This document shows, in pieces, positions 9,583 through 19,210 of a DNA stretch of 62,281 bases (the stretch's first letter is position 1; every line of letters starts with the position of its first letter). The stretch is from contig JAUMVJ010000010.1 in the NCBI GenBank assembly GCA_030530215.1, forward strand, positions 1 through 62,281, given 5' to 3'. The stretch comes from Coriobacteriia bacterium. GTDB taxonomy: Bacteria > Actinomycetota > Coriobacteriia > Coriobacteriales > Eggerthellaceae. Position numbers and translations under genes: made by a program. The notes beneath the pieces were generated by a model that did not search any database, had not been told where the DNA came from, and saw nothing but the letters and a program-made list of their open reading frames with translations.

Positions 9583-9823
9583 TGCCTAATCAACGTCAGG
9601 GTGGTAGGGTGGATTTCGTGGCATTCTCGGCTTTGCCCAAAACAGATGTCCGTTGAATGCATTTTTTGAAGGTTTCGTTTCGGTGGGCGATAATAGCCCC
9701 ATTGCTTGTCCGAGCGGGCCTGCGGCTGCGCTCGATTTTGCGGGAAGCTGCGAAGTCGGGGTTGGTATTTCAGGTGCGCGCGGACAAATCCTTGCCAAGT
9801 AACGCTTATTAAGGAGAACATTC

Positions 9824-10345
9824 ATGGCTCAGAATCCCATCGTCACCATCGAGATGGAAAACGGCGGCACCATGAAGGCCGAGCTCTACCCCGAGGTTGC
9901 GCCCAACACCGTTAACAACTTCATCTCCCTTATCAACAAGGGCTTTTACGATGGCGTCATCTTCCATCGCGTCATCCCCGGCTTCATGATCCAGGGCGGC
10001 GACCCTCTGGGCCGCGGTACCGGCGGCCCCGGCTACTCCATCCACGGCGACTTCAAGTCTAACGGCTTCGACAACGATCTTAAGCATACCCGCGGTGTTC
10101 TTTCCATGGCCCGCTCTATGATGCCCAATTCCGCTGGCTCCCAGTTCTTCGTCATGGTTGCCGACGCTCCTCACCTGGATGGCCAGTATGCCGGCTTCGG
10201 CAAGGTCGTTGAGGGCATGGAAGTTGCCGACGCCATCGTTGCCTCTGACCGCGACCGCATGGACAAGCCCTTCGAGGACCAGCGTATGGCCAAGGTCACC
10301 GTCGAGACCTTCGGCGTTGAATACCCTGAGCCTGAGACCTGCTAA
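9824..10345 (+). CDS. Peptidyl-prolyl cis-trans isomerase, cyclophilin type
   Basis: 173-residue cytoplasmic cyclophilin. Key family residues are present: FHRVIPGFMIQGGD contains the catalytic Arg and the Gln/Gly of the active site, followed by GTGGPGYSI, MARSMMPNSAGSQFFV and HLDGQYAGFG. It catalyses proline isomerisation during protein folding. Length is that of the minimal single-domain bacterial enzyme, with no signal peptide. ATG at 9824 follows AAGGAG. Codon use is strongly biased towards C-ending codons, like the ATP synthase genes, which suggests high expression. It is a single gene with its own terminator. Confidence 0.95.
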   Translation: MAQNPIVTIEMENGGTMKAELYPEVAPNTVNNFISLINKGFYDGVIFHRVIPGFMIQGGDPLGRGTGGPGYSIHGDFKSNGFDNDLKHTRGVLSMARSMMPNSAGSQFFVMVADAPHLDGQYAGFGKVVEGMEVADAIVASDRDRMDKPFEDQRMAKVTVETFGVEYPEPETC

Positions 10346-10376
10346 ATTAGCTGCTCTGGACATATCTAGATGGCAA

Positions 10377-10410
10377 GAAGCCACCGAATTCCGGTGGCTT
10401 CTCGTTCTTT
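10377..10410 (+). terminator. Intrinsic terminator after the cyclophilin gene
   Basis: 10-bp stem GAAGCCACCG/CGGTGGCTTC (10377-10386 and 10392-10401) followed by TCGTTCTTT. Confidence 0.85.
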
Positions 10411-10496
10411 CTACGTACTATGTCAAATGATATGCTGCCCTAATGGCATTTGAAGAGCATTGCTGCTTTAAAGCAGTGAAAGACGAAGGAGCGCAT

Positions 10497-12641
10497 ATGG
10501 GTGAAAGTAAGATTCAGCTGCCGTTATCCAAACGGTTGCTGGCAGCTCTCTTCGCTGTTGTGCTTGTGGCGGGTTTGATCCCTGTAAGTGCATGGGCCGA
10601 AGGAGGCGAGGCCCAGAACAGCGCAACCCAGGAACAGGTGGATGACACTCAGGAACAGGCGGACGAGCAGGGCGGCTCCGAAGATGCTCTCGGGGGGGGC
10701 GAAGCTTCTGGTAATTCCAGCCAGGACGGCGATTTAGACGAACCAACCGGTTCTGAAGATGCTTCTGGGGAGGGCGAAACTCCTGATGCCGATAGTGACG
10801 GGCAGGAGGCTTCTGATACCGATAATAATGACGATCAGGAGAGCAATTCCGCCGATCAGGACAGCAAAGAGACTTCCCTTTCAAGCTTGGAAGGCGACTT
10901 GAATGCGGCGGATCTCGGAGATACTGTGCTCAAGCAATATGACGCCTCCTTCACCGATCTTAATTTGTATTACTTTCTTAGTAGTAACTGGGTTTCTGTA
11001 AAAGGCTTTTTTAGGCTTGATGGAAATAGGGAAGTCAGCTGTTACTCCGGTTCTGGCGTTTTTGAGCCTAAAAAACATGGAGTGTGCACGTACTCGGTTG
11101 AGGGGCAGAAATGGCCAGAACAATTACCAGGCCAGCCTGAATGGAGATCGTTCGGAACACTCATCCTTCAGGAAATGGTTACCGTCGAGGATATTCAGGA
11201 CGTTTCTTACAACGGGCAAAAACAGGCGCTTGCCCCTATAGTGAAGGGTGCAAATGGAAGGATTCTTACCCTGGGCGTGGACTACACGCTTACCTACAGC
11301 ACCACCAAGAATTACACCGATGCGGGCAGTGAGATTACGGTCTCCGTCGATTTCCAAGGCGACTTCAGCGATGAGAGCTACTATCCCACGGTAACCAAGA
11401 CCTATACCATCCAGAAGGCCGATGTTGAAGTAGATGTTGAGGGCAAATCCGAGACCAAGACCTATAATGGCTCCTCGCAGTCCCTCGCCGGTTTCAATGT
11501 AGTTAAAACCACATCCGATCTCTACGATGCCGAAAAAAACGTCACCTTGGCCGAAGAGGTCAAAGTTGAAGGCAAGGATGTCGGAACCTACCCGATGAAT
11601 ATTGAGAAGGAATCCTTCGTCAACAATAACGACAATTTTAATGTCACCTTTAACGTTGTTAAGAACGGCTCCCTGACTATCAGCCCGGCCACGGCGACCG
11701 TTGCCGCTAATTCAGCCTCAAAGACTTACGGTCAGGCTGATCCGGAGTTCACCGCCACGGTGGACGGTTTAGTTGGCGGCGAGTCCAAGGATCTTATCAA
11801 GTACACCGTCTCTCGAAGCAACACCGACGAGAATGCCGACACTTACAACGACGTCATCGTCCCCACGGGTGAGACCTCTCAGGGCAACTACGTTGTTGAG
11901 TACGCCCCGGCCAACTTCACGATCAGCCAAGCCAAGGTGACCGTCACCGCAGACGACAGTTCCAAGGTTTACGGTGACGAGGACCCGATCTTTGCCGCGA
12001 AGGTGGAGGGTTTGGTCAACGGCGAGTCCGAGAGCCTCATCGAGTACGCCGTTTCCCGCACCAACGATGACGAGATTGCGGGCACTTACGAGGGCGTCAT
12101 CGCCCCTAAGGGCGAGACCTCTCAGGGCAACTATTCTGTGACTTTCGTGCCAGCCGACTTCACCATCGGCAAGCGCGCTATCGAGGTTAACGATTCTGTT
12201 GCCCTCGAATACAACGGCCAGGAGCAGGCGCTCAACATCGACGCCTCCAAGGTCGCTGGTCTGGTGGACGGCGATAAGCTGTACCTCGACAATGCCCAGG
12301 TGAAGGGCACCGAGCTCGGCATCTACACTGAGGTTACCGAGTACACCTGGAAAGCGGCTAAGGGCGAGCTCGATGTGACCAACAGTTACGACCTTAAGGT
12401 CTCAGGCGAGCTCACCATCACCGCTGCTAGCAGCAACGACTCCGATGCCGATGGCAACAATGCAGGTTCTGCCGATAGTGATAGCTCAGACTCCGCCGAT
12501 GAGGGCGAGGCATCCTCTGAGACTCCGCAGACTGGCGACTCCTCGACTTCGTTCGTGGTGGGCGCAGGCATGGTAGCCATTGCGGCAGTTCTGGCGGCTC
12601 TCTTCGTGTCTCGCAGACTCCGTGGCACCGTGCGTCGATAG
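10497..12641 (+). CDS. Sortase-anchored MBG-repeat surface protein
   Basis: 714-residue wall-anchored protein. A signal peptide (about residues 10-35, ending SAWAEG) is followed by a Glu/Asp/Gln/Ser-rich stretch to about residue 135, then a folded region. At least two MBG-type repeats of about 80 residues follow. Each contains a KxYGxxDPxF start, a GGES or NGES middle, and a GETSQGNY end. The C-terminus has TPQTG, a hydrophobic helix and a basic tail, i.e. a sortase signal with TPQTG in place of LPXTG. Likely an adhesin or stalk. ATG at 10497 was chosen because GAAGGAG precedes it and the signal peptide begins there. No sortase gene lies in the window. Confidence 0.85.
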   Translation: MGESKIQLPLSKRLLAALFAVVLVAGLIPVSAWAEGGEAQNSATQEQVDDTQEQADEQGGSEDALGGGEASGNSSQDGDLDEPTGSEDASGEGETPDADSDGQEASDTDNNDDQESNSADQDSKETSLSSLEGDLNAADLGDTVLKQYDASFTDLNLYYFLSSNWVSVKGFFRLDGNREVSCYSGSGVFEPKKHGVCTYSVEGQKWPEQLPGQPEWRSFGTLILQEMVTVEDIQDVSYNGQKQALAPIVKGANGRILTLGVDYTLTYSTTKNYTDAGSEITVSVDFQGDFSDESYYPTVTKTYTIQKADVEVDVEGKSETKTYNGSSQSLAGFNVVKTTSDLYDAEKNVTLAEEVKVEGKDVGTYPMNIEKESFVNNNDNFNVTFNVVKNGSLTISPATATVAANSASKTYGQADPEFTATVDGLVGGESKDLIKYTVSRSNTDENADTYNDVIVPTGETSQGNYVVEYAPANFTISQAKVTVTADDSSKVYGDEDPIFAAKVEGLVNGESESLIEYAVSRTNDDEIAGTYEGVIAPKGETSQGNYSVTFVPADFTIGKRAIEVNDSVALEYNGQEQALNIDASKVAGLVDGDKLYLDNAQVKGTELGIYTEVTEYTWKAAKGELDVTNSYDLKVSGELTITAASSNDSDADGNNAGSADSDSSDSADEGEASSETPQTGDSSTSFVVGAGMVAIAAVLAALFVSRRLRGTVRR

Positions 12642-12684
12642 GGGCAGTTCCTCTTTAGCACGCTAAACAGGTGTCAAACTTAAA

Positions 12685-12715
12685 GGGCTCAACCATATGG
12701 CTGAGCCCTATTTGC
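12685..12715 (+). terminator. Probable terminator after the MBG-repeat gene
   Basis: Stem GGGCTCA/TGAGCCC (12685-12691 and 12702-12708) with CCATATGG in the loop, followed by TATTT. It could also serve degV from the other side. Confidence 0.65.
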
Positions 12716-12805
12716 GTTCTTGGGGTTGCGTCTGTTTGGCTTGACTCGCTTGTTGCCTTTATGAGGGTTTGGCAAAGTGGCAAGTCTTAGTGGCTTTAGG
12801 GGAGT

Positions 12806-13684
12806 TTACCTTTTAGAGAAGAAGGAAACGGCAATGGCTCCGGGTCCTACATGGGTTCCGATCACGGAGCCAATGTGGCTTATGGGCGGCTCGCCTTGCC
12901 AGTCGGCGTACAGGTTGTGATTGTCGGCCCAATATTTATCCAGGAGTTTTCGCGAAAGCCCGCTATAGGCCAGGCGGAAGGGCATAGTGGTGTCGATGCC
13001 GCCGTATTGGCCTACCGCTTCAACGAGCAGGTTGCGCCCGTTTTTCGAGCCACGTGCCTTGCCGATGAGCTTCACCTCGCCTTCTTCGATGCAGATAACC
13101 GGTTTGATGGAAAGCAAGCTGCCTGCAATTGCGGCACCCGAGGAAATCCGTCCGCCGCGACGCAGGTACTCCAGGGTGTCAAGCAGCCCTACAACGCGCA
13201 CGTTTTTGCGGTGGGCTTCGATTGCTGCAACAATCTCGGAAATCACTTTGCCCGCATCGCGCATTTGGATTGCCAAGCGCACAAGCAGCTGTTCGCCGAT
13301 GGTGACGTTTTCGGTATCGATGATGTGCACGTGTGCTTGGTCGCTTTCGGCCAGGCCGCGTTTCGCTAGATGCGCGCTCTGATTGGTGCCAGAGAGCTTG
13401 TTCGAAAGAGTTAGGCACAGCACGTCCTGGCCCTTTTCGCGCGCTCGGCGAAATGCTTCGTTGAATAGAAAGGGCGAAACTTGGCTGGTTGAGGGCATGG
13501 CGTCGGTTTCGATGAGCAGTTCGTAGAAACCGTGGGCATCAAGCTCGATGCCGTCTTGGTATTCCTTGCCTTCAAAAATAGTTTTAAGTGGCAGTACGTC
13601 GATGTTAAGAATCTCCGCTTCAGCCGGGCTGATGTCCGACGCGGAATCGGTGATTATGCGGATGTTCGAGCTGTTGGTGGGCAT
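12806..13684 (-). CDS. DegV-family fatty-acid-binding protein
   Basis: 292 residues with the DegV signature throughout: IITDSASDISP at the N-terminus, LPLKTIFEGKEYQDG, PSTSQVSP, CLTLSNKLSGT, and the later LDTLEYLRRGGRIS and KPVICIEEGEV motifs. Members of the family (FakB in firmicutes) bind a single fatty acid and present it to the FakA kinase for phospholipid synthesis. No fakA-like gene is visible here, so the partner must lie elsewhere if the role is conserved. ATG at 13684 follows AAGGAG. It is a single gene on the minus strand, convergent with the surface-protein gene. Confidence 0.9.
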   Translation of the reverse strand: MPTNSSNIRIITDSASDISPAEAEILNIDVLPLKTIFEGKEYQDGIELDAHGFYELLIETDAMPSTSQVSPFLFNEAFRRAREKGQDVLCLTLSNKLSGTNQSAHLAKRGLAESDQAHVHIIDTENVTIGEQLLVRLAIQMRDAGKVISEIVAAIEAHRKNVRVVGLLDTLEYLRRGGRISSGAAIAGSLLSIKPVICIEEGEVKLIGKARGSKNGRNLLVEAVGQYGGIDTTMPFRLAYSGLSRKLLDKYWADNHNLYADWQGEPPISHIGSVIGTHVGPGAIAVSFFSKR

Positions 13685-13799
13685 TGGATCTCCTTTGGGG
13701 TGGGGCTTGTTTGCCGGGCGATAGGCTCCTTGTGCGGTTAGGTGAAGGAAAGCCCGCCTCGCCGCCGTATGGCCAACCTGAAGGCGGACTTTCTTCTCT

Positions 13800-16496
13800 T
13801 TAACGGCACCTACGCTTCACGACGAAAGCGGCAACGGCAGCCATCAGGGCGATCACGCCTGCTGCAATTGCGGCAAGGGTGGTCCAGGGAAGCACGCCTG
13901 CGCTTGTTGAGGTTTCGACTTCCGAGGAGGAAAGTTCAACAGGGGAGGACATCATCTGCTTTTTCGCATCGATTTCCTCATCCGAGTAATCCATTTGGCC
14001 GGTTGCGCTTGAAAGGCCATCGGCCAAAGAGTTCGAGCCGTCTTTTGCGCTCGTCAATCCGCTGGTAAGGGACGAGGATCCTTCGGCCAACTGCGCGGTT
14101 CCCTTGGCGATTTCGGATGCGCCCGACTCGGCGGAAGGGCTGCTCTCGGCAAGGCTACTGGTGCCTGCGGCAAGCTTCTTGATCCCCTCAATCAAGCTGG
14201 GGGACGCGCTGTTCAGGGTGTCGGTTCCGGCCGCCAATTGCGAGCTGCCCGACTTCAGGGAGTTTGCGCCTTCGGCGAGTGCGGTAAGGCCGCTTGCTTC
14301 GCCGCTGCTTGCGCTCGTGCCGACAAGCGAGCTGAGGCCCTGATGAACAGACGTTGCCCCGGAAGCCAGCGCGGTTAGGCCGGTCGAGGCCGCAGACCCG
14401 CTGCCCTTCGTGCCAACGAGTTGCGCGGCTCCGGTGGATAGTTGCGCGGTTCCTTCCTTCAAGGCCGTCAAGCCTGAAGCTGCGCTTGAGCTTGAGGAAG
14501 TGTTGGCCGCTGCTTTCGTGGTGGTGGCGTTCGCGCTGTTGCTCGAGCTTGAGCTCGTGCCGACGAGCGAGTCCAGCCCACCCTCAAGCTGCTGGGCGCC
14601 GGGCAAAATCTGTTTTTCAAGGGCAGTGCTTGCCTTGGAAATGCCAGACGAAAGATTGCTTGCCCCCGTTGCCAGGGAAGAAAGGCTGCTCTGCATCGAG
14701 TCGAGCTTCTTCACGTTCTCGGTGCTGCCAAGCTCGGACGCGGTCGAGCCGATGTTGGCGGCCTTAGCGCTCACGGTGCTGGCGCTATCGCTTACCGATT
14801 CGCTGGCATCGGCAACGCTTTCTTTGGCGTCCGTCAAGGAAGCGGTGGCTTTGCCGGTGGCTTCCTTCGCCTCGGACATGTCGCTCTTCGCCGAGCTGGC
14901 GTTTTCGGCTGCAGTATCAGCCTTTTCCGCGGCCGCGGAAGCCTTGGATTTCGCCTCGGAGGCAAGCTCGCCGATGGCGCTCACCTTGCTCTTAGCCGTG
15001 CTCAACTTGCTTGCAGCCGAGTTGATCTTCTCGTAATCGCTCTTGCTGATGACGATGTTGCCGTCTTCGTCCTCTTTGACTTTATCGATGCCGTCAAGCT
15101 CGTTGGCAGCGCTTGCGAGCGAGCTCTCCGCCTCGTCTGCCTTATCTTTTGCCGAGCTAGCGGTGCTGCCCGCCTCGGTTGCGATGGTCTTGGCGTACTC
15201 CGCGTTCGTTTTTGCCGCCGAAGCGCTGTCGGTGGCGGTGCTCAAAGAAGATGAAACGCTGCCGACTGCCTTTTCGCCTTTCTTCAAGGCGCTGTTGCCG
15301 TCGCTCAATTTATCGACGCCATCTTCAAGGCTGCTTGCGCCACTGCCAAGCTCCTTTGCTGCCGAGCTTAGCTCCGACACGGAAGACTTAATGCCTCCGA
15401 CTGCGCTCGTTGTGGCTTTGGAGAGCTGGTTTGCGCCCTCGCTCACCGCGTCGGCGCCCGCCTTGGCTGCGGGTAAGCCCGAGCTGGAATCGTTCAGGCT
15501 TTCAAGCCCATCGCTTAGCTTGCTGGCTCCCGACTGAAGTTGTTGTGCTCCTTGAAGTGCACTTTCGGTCCCGGAATCGATCTGCTCGATGCCGGCTTTC
15601 AGGCTTTGCGCGCCTTCAAGCGCACTCGCGGCACCCGAATCCAGGCTGGCAGACCCTGAGTTAAGAAGTTCTGCGCCAGCAAGGGCCGCGGTGGCCCCGC
15701 TTGCCAAGCTGCCAGAGCCTGCTTCCAGGGAGCTCGCGCCATCGTTGAGCTTTTGCGTGCTTTCGTCCAGGCCCGAAGTGCCTTCTTCCAGCGTTGATGC
15801 GCCCTGGTCGAGCTTGCTGCTGCCCGCGCTCAACTTCGCGAGCCCTTGCTTGAGTTCTTCAGAGCCGCTTACCACTTTATATAGGTTGGTTGTGATGGTG
15901 CCCGAACCCTCCTCGGCGTCTGCCAGTCCGTCATACAGGCTCACTGCGCCGTCGGCTGCCTCTTGCAGCTGGTCGCCCGCATCGTCGATGCCGCTGAAAG
16001 TGGTGCCAAAGTATTCCTCAACCACCGACTTGTTAACGGTGTTGACCATCTTCTCCCAAACAATCTGGCCCACGAAGTTGACCAGAGGGTTGCCCGATTT
16101 GTCGTAGGTGACCGAAATTTGCCCCTTTTCGGGGTCGTCGGTCGAGGCAGAGGCAATCTGCTGGGAGAAGTTCTCCGGTAATTCGCAGGTCATGAAGTAC
16201 TTGCCTTCATCGAGTCCCTCTTCGGCTTCCTCCTCGCTTACGAAGGCCCAGCCCAGCTTGTCACCTTCGGGCTGCGCCTTGAGCTTTTCGATCACTTCGT
16301 TTCCCAGATTGCGTTTTTCCTGGTTAATCGTGGCGCCTTTGTCGTTATTGACGATTGCCACCGGAAGCTCGCTTAGGTGCGTGAGCGGGCTTGCCAGCGC
16401 GCTTGCGTAAACGCCGCCGCAGATCGTGGGCACAAGCACTGCGCTTGCCAGCGCTGCCTTGCCCCACGTGCCGATGGTTCCTTTGCTTCGAAGCAT
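13800..16496 (-). CDS. YhgE/Pip-like membrane protein with very long coiled repeat region
   Basis: 898 residues. The N-terminal membrane segment (about residues 12-33) and the following domain (SELPVAIVNNDKGAT, KYFMTCELPENFSQQ, ISVTYDKSGNPLVNF) are those of YhgE/Pip proteins. Residues about 190-840 are a long run of short helical repeats of the form LxxGAxxLxxGxxxL, rich in Ala, Ser, Gly and Leu. Only one membrane segment closes the protein (about 870-890, basic tail). Usual YhgE proteins end in an ABC-2-type permease bundle, so this looks like an extracellular spacer anchored at both ends. ATG at 16496 was chosen over 16676 because AAAGGAGG precedes it and the longer reading begins in the divergent promoter. 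Confidence 0.8.
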   Translation of the reverse strand: MLRSKGTIGTWGKAALASAVLVPTICGGVYASALASPLTHLSELPVAIVNNDKGATINQEKRNLGNEVIEKLKAQPEGDKLGWAFVSEEEAEEGLDEGKYFMTCELPENFSQQIASASTDDPEKGQISVTYDKSGNPLVNFVGQIVWEKMVNTVNKSVVEEYFGTTFSGIDDAGDQLQEAADGAVSLYDGLADAEEGSGTITTNLYKVVSGSEELKQGLAKLSAGSSKLDQGASTLEEGTSGLDESTQKLNDGASSLEAGSGSLASGATAALAGAELLNSGSASLDSGAASALEGAQSLKAGIEQIDSGTESALQGAQQLQSGASKLSDGLESLNDSSSGLPAAKAGADAVSEGANQLSKATTSAVGGIKSSVSELSSAAKELGSGASSLEDGVDKLSDGNSALKKGEKAVGSVSSSLSTATDSASAAKTNAEYAKTIATEAGSTASSAKDKADEAESSLASAANELDGIDKVKEDEDGNIVISKSDYEKINSAASKLSTAKSKVSAIGELASEAKSKASAAAEKADTAAENASSAKSDMSEAKEATGKATASLTDAKESVADASESVSDSASTVSAKAANIGSTASELGSTENVKKLDSMQSSLSSLATGASNLSSGISKASTALEKQILPGAQQLEGGLDSLVGTSSSSSNSANATTTKAAANTSSSSSAASGLTALKEGTAQLSTGAAQLVGTKGSGSAASTGLTALASGATSVHQGLSSLVGTSASSGEASGLTALAEGANSLKSGSSQLAAGTDTLNSASPSLIEGIKKLAAGTSSLAESSPSAESGASEIAKGTAQLAEGSSSLTSGLTSAKDGSNSLADGLSSATGQMDYSDEEIDAKKQMMSSPVELSSSEVETSTSAGVLPWTTLAAIAAGVIALMAAVAAFVVKRRCR

Positions 16497-16533
16497 TGAA
16501 GCTACCTCCTTTGTAGAAACAATGCTGCGCATA

Positions 16534-16550
16534 TTAACATAGCATGTTAA
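16534..16550. promoter_or_regulatory. Inverted repeat, probable operator
   Basis: TTAACAT-AGC-ATGTTAA, a perfect 7-bp inverted repeat with a 3-bp centre, in the 151-bp space between the divergent yhgE-like and DUF1836 genes. Position and symmetry suggest a dimeric repressor site. Confidence 0.5.
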
Positions 16551-16647
16551 ACATGCGATGAGGTAATGAAGAAAAATCCATAAAGCCGTGCCGACGTTCC
16601 GAACAAGGTGCGTTCGCGTGATAAACTCGCAAGAAAAGGAGGAGCCC

Positions 16648-17148
16648 ATGACAACCGACGCATTTGCCGCAATCAAGAAATTTCATTGCCCCCGTTACGC
16701 CGAGCTGCCCGATATGGGCCTTTACCTTGAGCAGATGCTCGGCGTGGTGAACGAGGCTCTTGCCTGCCTGGTAAGCGAGCCCATCACCAAGCCGATGGTC
16801 GGCAACTATATAAAGAACGGCGCGGTGCCTCCCGCTGTGCGTAAGCGCTACCACCGCGAGCATTTGGCGCAGCTTATGGTCATGGTCATCCTGAAACCGG
16901 TGTTCTCGGTCGATCATGTGGCCCGCTTCTTCGAGATCCAGCGGCAAACCTATCCTTTGCAGGTTGCCTACGATTTCTTTTGCACCGAGTTCGAGAACGC
17001 GCTTCACGAGGCTTTCAATTTTTCCGGCAAGGCGCTCCCGTGTGTGGAAACCAAGCGCACCGAGCAGACCATTCTTCTTCGTTCCATGGTTCTGGCGGCC
17101 GCGAATCGCGTGTTCGTGGAAAAGAAGCTTGAGGTCATGGAACCCTAA
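16648..17148 (+). CDS. DUF1836 domain protein
   Basis: 166 residues recognised as DUF1836, a family with a MerR-like or winged-helix N-terminal part that is often found beside transport or surface genes. The family motif is in the helix with KPMVGNYIKNGAVPP and the following KRYHREHLAQLMVMVILK. The C-terminal half is helical. It probably binds DNA, and the inverted repeat 98-114 bases upstream could be its own site. ATG at 16648 follows AAAAGGAGGAG; a longer in-frame reading from 16588 has no ribosome binding site. Divergent from the yhgE-like gene, the obvious candidate target. Confidence 0.75.
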   Translation: MTTDAFAAIKKFHCPRYAELPDMGLYLEQMLGVVNEALACLVSEPITKPMVGNYIKNGAVPPAVRKRYHREHLAQLMVMVILKPVFSVDHVARFFEIQRQTYPLQVAYDFFCTEFENALHEAFNFSGKALPCVETKRTEQTILLRSMVLAAANRVFVEKKLEVMEP

Positions 17149-17647
17149 AGGTTTTAGTGCTCTTAGCCTGTGTATGCCCGGCCCACGCATATTCGGTCCA
17201 TCCACATCCAGCTTGCGCGCATCGAGATCGAGCGCTTAGGTCATATACGGCTAACCTGCGTATAGGCGGCTTCGCAACGACAGACGAGTGCCAAACGGCC
17301 AATTACCCTAATCGGCGAATCTGTTACTAAAATCCATTGAAGTTTCCTTTGGTTCGTTCAATGTTGCCCATAAGGAAGCAAAACCGAGGATACAAACCCC
17401 ACAAAACAATAATTCTGTTACAAAATCGCAATAAAAATCCCTTTTGGAAAAAACCTTCCACTATCTGAACGTGTTTTCCCAAGAATCGCATGCGTATAAT
17501 GGACAATCGTCTGGGCGTAGCTCGGCCATTTTTCCATGCCGTTAACAGCTTATTTCGGCATGTTGGCAAGGCAGGCTTGGGCAAGCTCTTCGGGTGGCGT
17601 TACTCTCGAAAAGCTAGTAGGTACGCGCAAGCAGGAAAGGACACTAC
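17149..17647. other. Intergenic region before the ATP synthase operon
   Basis: 499 bases without a credible gene. AT content rises between about 17320 and 17470. TATAAT at 17495-17500 is the best -10 box and would start transcription about 150 bases before the first gene of the ATP synthase operon; the matching -35 box is weak. No hairpin of note was found. Confidence 0.5.
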
Positions 17648-17944
17648 GTGCTCGTTGCCATCATCTGCGGAATCATCGCAGGCCTTTGCGGCTTCCTTCC
17701 GCTCTTTGGCGCAATCCGTATGGCACGCAAGTCCGAATTCCAGCAGAGCATGACCTTGGGCCTCTACGGTCTGGGCGGTTCGTGCGTGTCCCTGATCGTT
17801 GTTGCTGCACTGCTCATTGCGTGCGCGGTGGTCGATCGCGGATCGGTGGCGCCCTTTGCCATCGCCGAAATCGTCACGCTCGTCGTAAGCACCAGCATCT
17901 ACGTCATATATAAGAACGTGCTTGCAAAGCGCAAGCACGGGTAG
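17648..17944 (+). CDS. AtpI-like small membrane protein at head of ATP synthase operon
   Basis: 98 residues with three hydrophobic segments (about residues 2-22, 37-65 and 70-92) and basic ends. It is not clearly similar in sequence to classical AtpI. Its size, topology and place 19 bases before atpB match the poorly conserved subunit-I/AtpI position of F-type operons, where the protein is thought to help c-ring assembly or magnesium supply. Start is GTG at 17648 with AGGAAAGG upstream. Called by context. Confidence 0.65.
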   Translation: MLVAIICGIIAGLCGFLPLFGAIRMARKSEFQQSMTLGLYGLGGSCVSLIVVAALLIACAVVDRGSVAPFAIAEIVTLVVSTSIYVIYKNVLAKRKHG

Positions 17945-17963
17945 ATAGGAAGGTAAGGAAGAG

Positions 17964-18761
17964 ATGGACCAACTGGGTTTCGCCCTCAATGAGTTCGTCG
18001 AGGAAGCACAGGGCCTTTCCGCTCAGTTCGACTCGGCAACGCTGTTCTCCATCGGCCCATGGAACGTCACGCAGTACACCCTGTACATGCTGATCGCGTT
18101 CGTGTTGACCATGATCGTGGTGCTTGTTGCAGCACGCAAGCTGGAGATGATTCCTCACAAGAAGTTCCCCGCAATCGTCGAGTACGGTTACAGCTTCGTT
18201 CAAACCAGCATCGGCGAAGACGTCATCGGCGAAGGCTTCAAGAAGCACATTCCCTTCTTGGCCACGCTGTTCTTCTTCATCCTGATGGCCAACGTCATCG
18301 GCCTTATCCCTGGCGCAAAGGCTGCCAACGGCACTATCTCCGCCACTTGGGCACTGGCTTTGGTCTCCTTCATTTACTTCAACTTCTACGGCCTGAAGCA
18401 GCTCGGTTTCTTCGGCTACTTCCGCTCGCTGTGCCCCCACGGCGTGCCTGGCCTCATGGGTCCCATCATCTGGTTCCTTGAGTTCATTTCCATGGTCATC
18501 CGTGTTCTTACCCTGGCAGTTCGTCTTTATGGCAACATGCTCTCCGGTCACATGGTTCTGGCCGTATTCTCCATCGCAACCACCATCTTCCTGCAGGTTG
18601 CCGTTACCCAGGGCGCTATCCTGGCCGGCTTGCCCGCAATCGCGTGGTTCTTCCTGCTCTTCTTCATGTATGCGCTTGAAACCCTGGTGGCTTTCTTGCA
18701 GGCATACGTTTTCACCATCTTGTCCGCTTCCTACATCGGCATGGCCATCCATCCTCACTGA
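17964..18761 (+). CDS. atpB: F1Fo ATP synthase subunit a
   Basis: 265-residue membrane subunit of the Fo stator, forming the two half-channels for protons beside the c-ring. The essential Arg lies in the conserved helix LAVRLYGNMLSGH (about residues 182-194). The early motif HKKFPAIVEYGYSFVQ and the Asn-rich ANVIGLIPG segment are also typical. Five or six membrane helices are visible. ATG at 17964 with GGAAGG/GGAAGAG before it. The next gene, atpE, starts 173 bases downstream, an unusually wide gap in an otherwise tight operon. Confidence 0.96.
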   Translation: MDQLGFALNEFVEEAQGLSAQFDSATLFSIGPWNVTQYTLYMLIAFVLTMIVVLVAARKLEMIPHKKFPAIVEYGYSFVQTSIGEDVIGEGFKKHIPFLATLFFFILMANVIGLIPGAKAANGTISATWALALVSFIYFNFYGLKQLGFFGYFRSLCPHGVPGLMGPIIWFLEFISMVIRVLTLAVRLYGNMLSGHMVLAVFSIATTIFLQVAVTQGAILAGLPAIAWFFLLFFMYALETLVAFLQAYVFTILSASYIGMAIHPH

Positions 18762-18934
18762 TGCAGGGCCGGGCTCGACCGGTTTCGGGGCTTGGGCGCG
18801 ACCCCTTGCCTGGCAGCCGCGAATCGCGTAGCTGCCGAATGATTTTGGTAACTGCAGCTGGTACGAATAATCTGCAGCTGGAGATGTAAGCATGAGTGGG
18901 ATAAAAGGATTCCCGCTCGACAAAGGAGGTAATC

Positions 18935-19153
18935 GTGGAACTTACCATCGTTCTCGCCGCTTTGAAGGTTGTTGGCTATGGCCTCGCCGCAATCGGCCCT
19001 GGCATCGGCATCGGTGTCGCTACCTACGGTCTGTGCGTTGCTGCAGCCCGTCAGCCTGAGATGAAGGGCCAGCTCATGGGCTACTTCTTCATCGGCGCTG
19101 CTATGTCCGAGGCACTTGCACTGCTCGGTCTGGTCCTCTTCTTCATCGGCTAA
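18935..19153 (+). CDS. atpE: F1Fo ATP synthase subunit c
   Basis: 72-residue hairpin of two membrane helices forming the rotor ring. The loop ARQPEMKG joins the helices, and the ion-binding carboxylate is Glu59 in GAAMSEALALLG. The first helix has PGIGIGVATYG and lacks the Gln that marks sodium-binding rings, so proton coupling is the better guess. Start at 18935 is the GTG after AAAGGAGG. Codons are strongly biased, as expected for the most abundant subunit. Confidence 0.96.
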   Translation: MELTIVLAALKVVGYGLAAIGPGIGIGVATYGLCVAAARQPEMKGQLMGYFFIGAAMSEALALLGLVLFFIG

Positions 19154-19210
19154 TCAACTTAAAAGAACATTTAGTTGTTAGCTACTTTCAAGAAGAAGGA
19201 GGAAAGCGAA

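Noticed and set aside
17327..17584. 85-codon minus-strand frame before the ATP synthase operon
   Set aside because: No ribosome binding site and no domain; the region is promoter-like.
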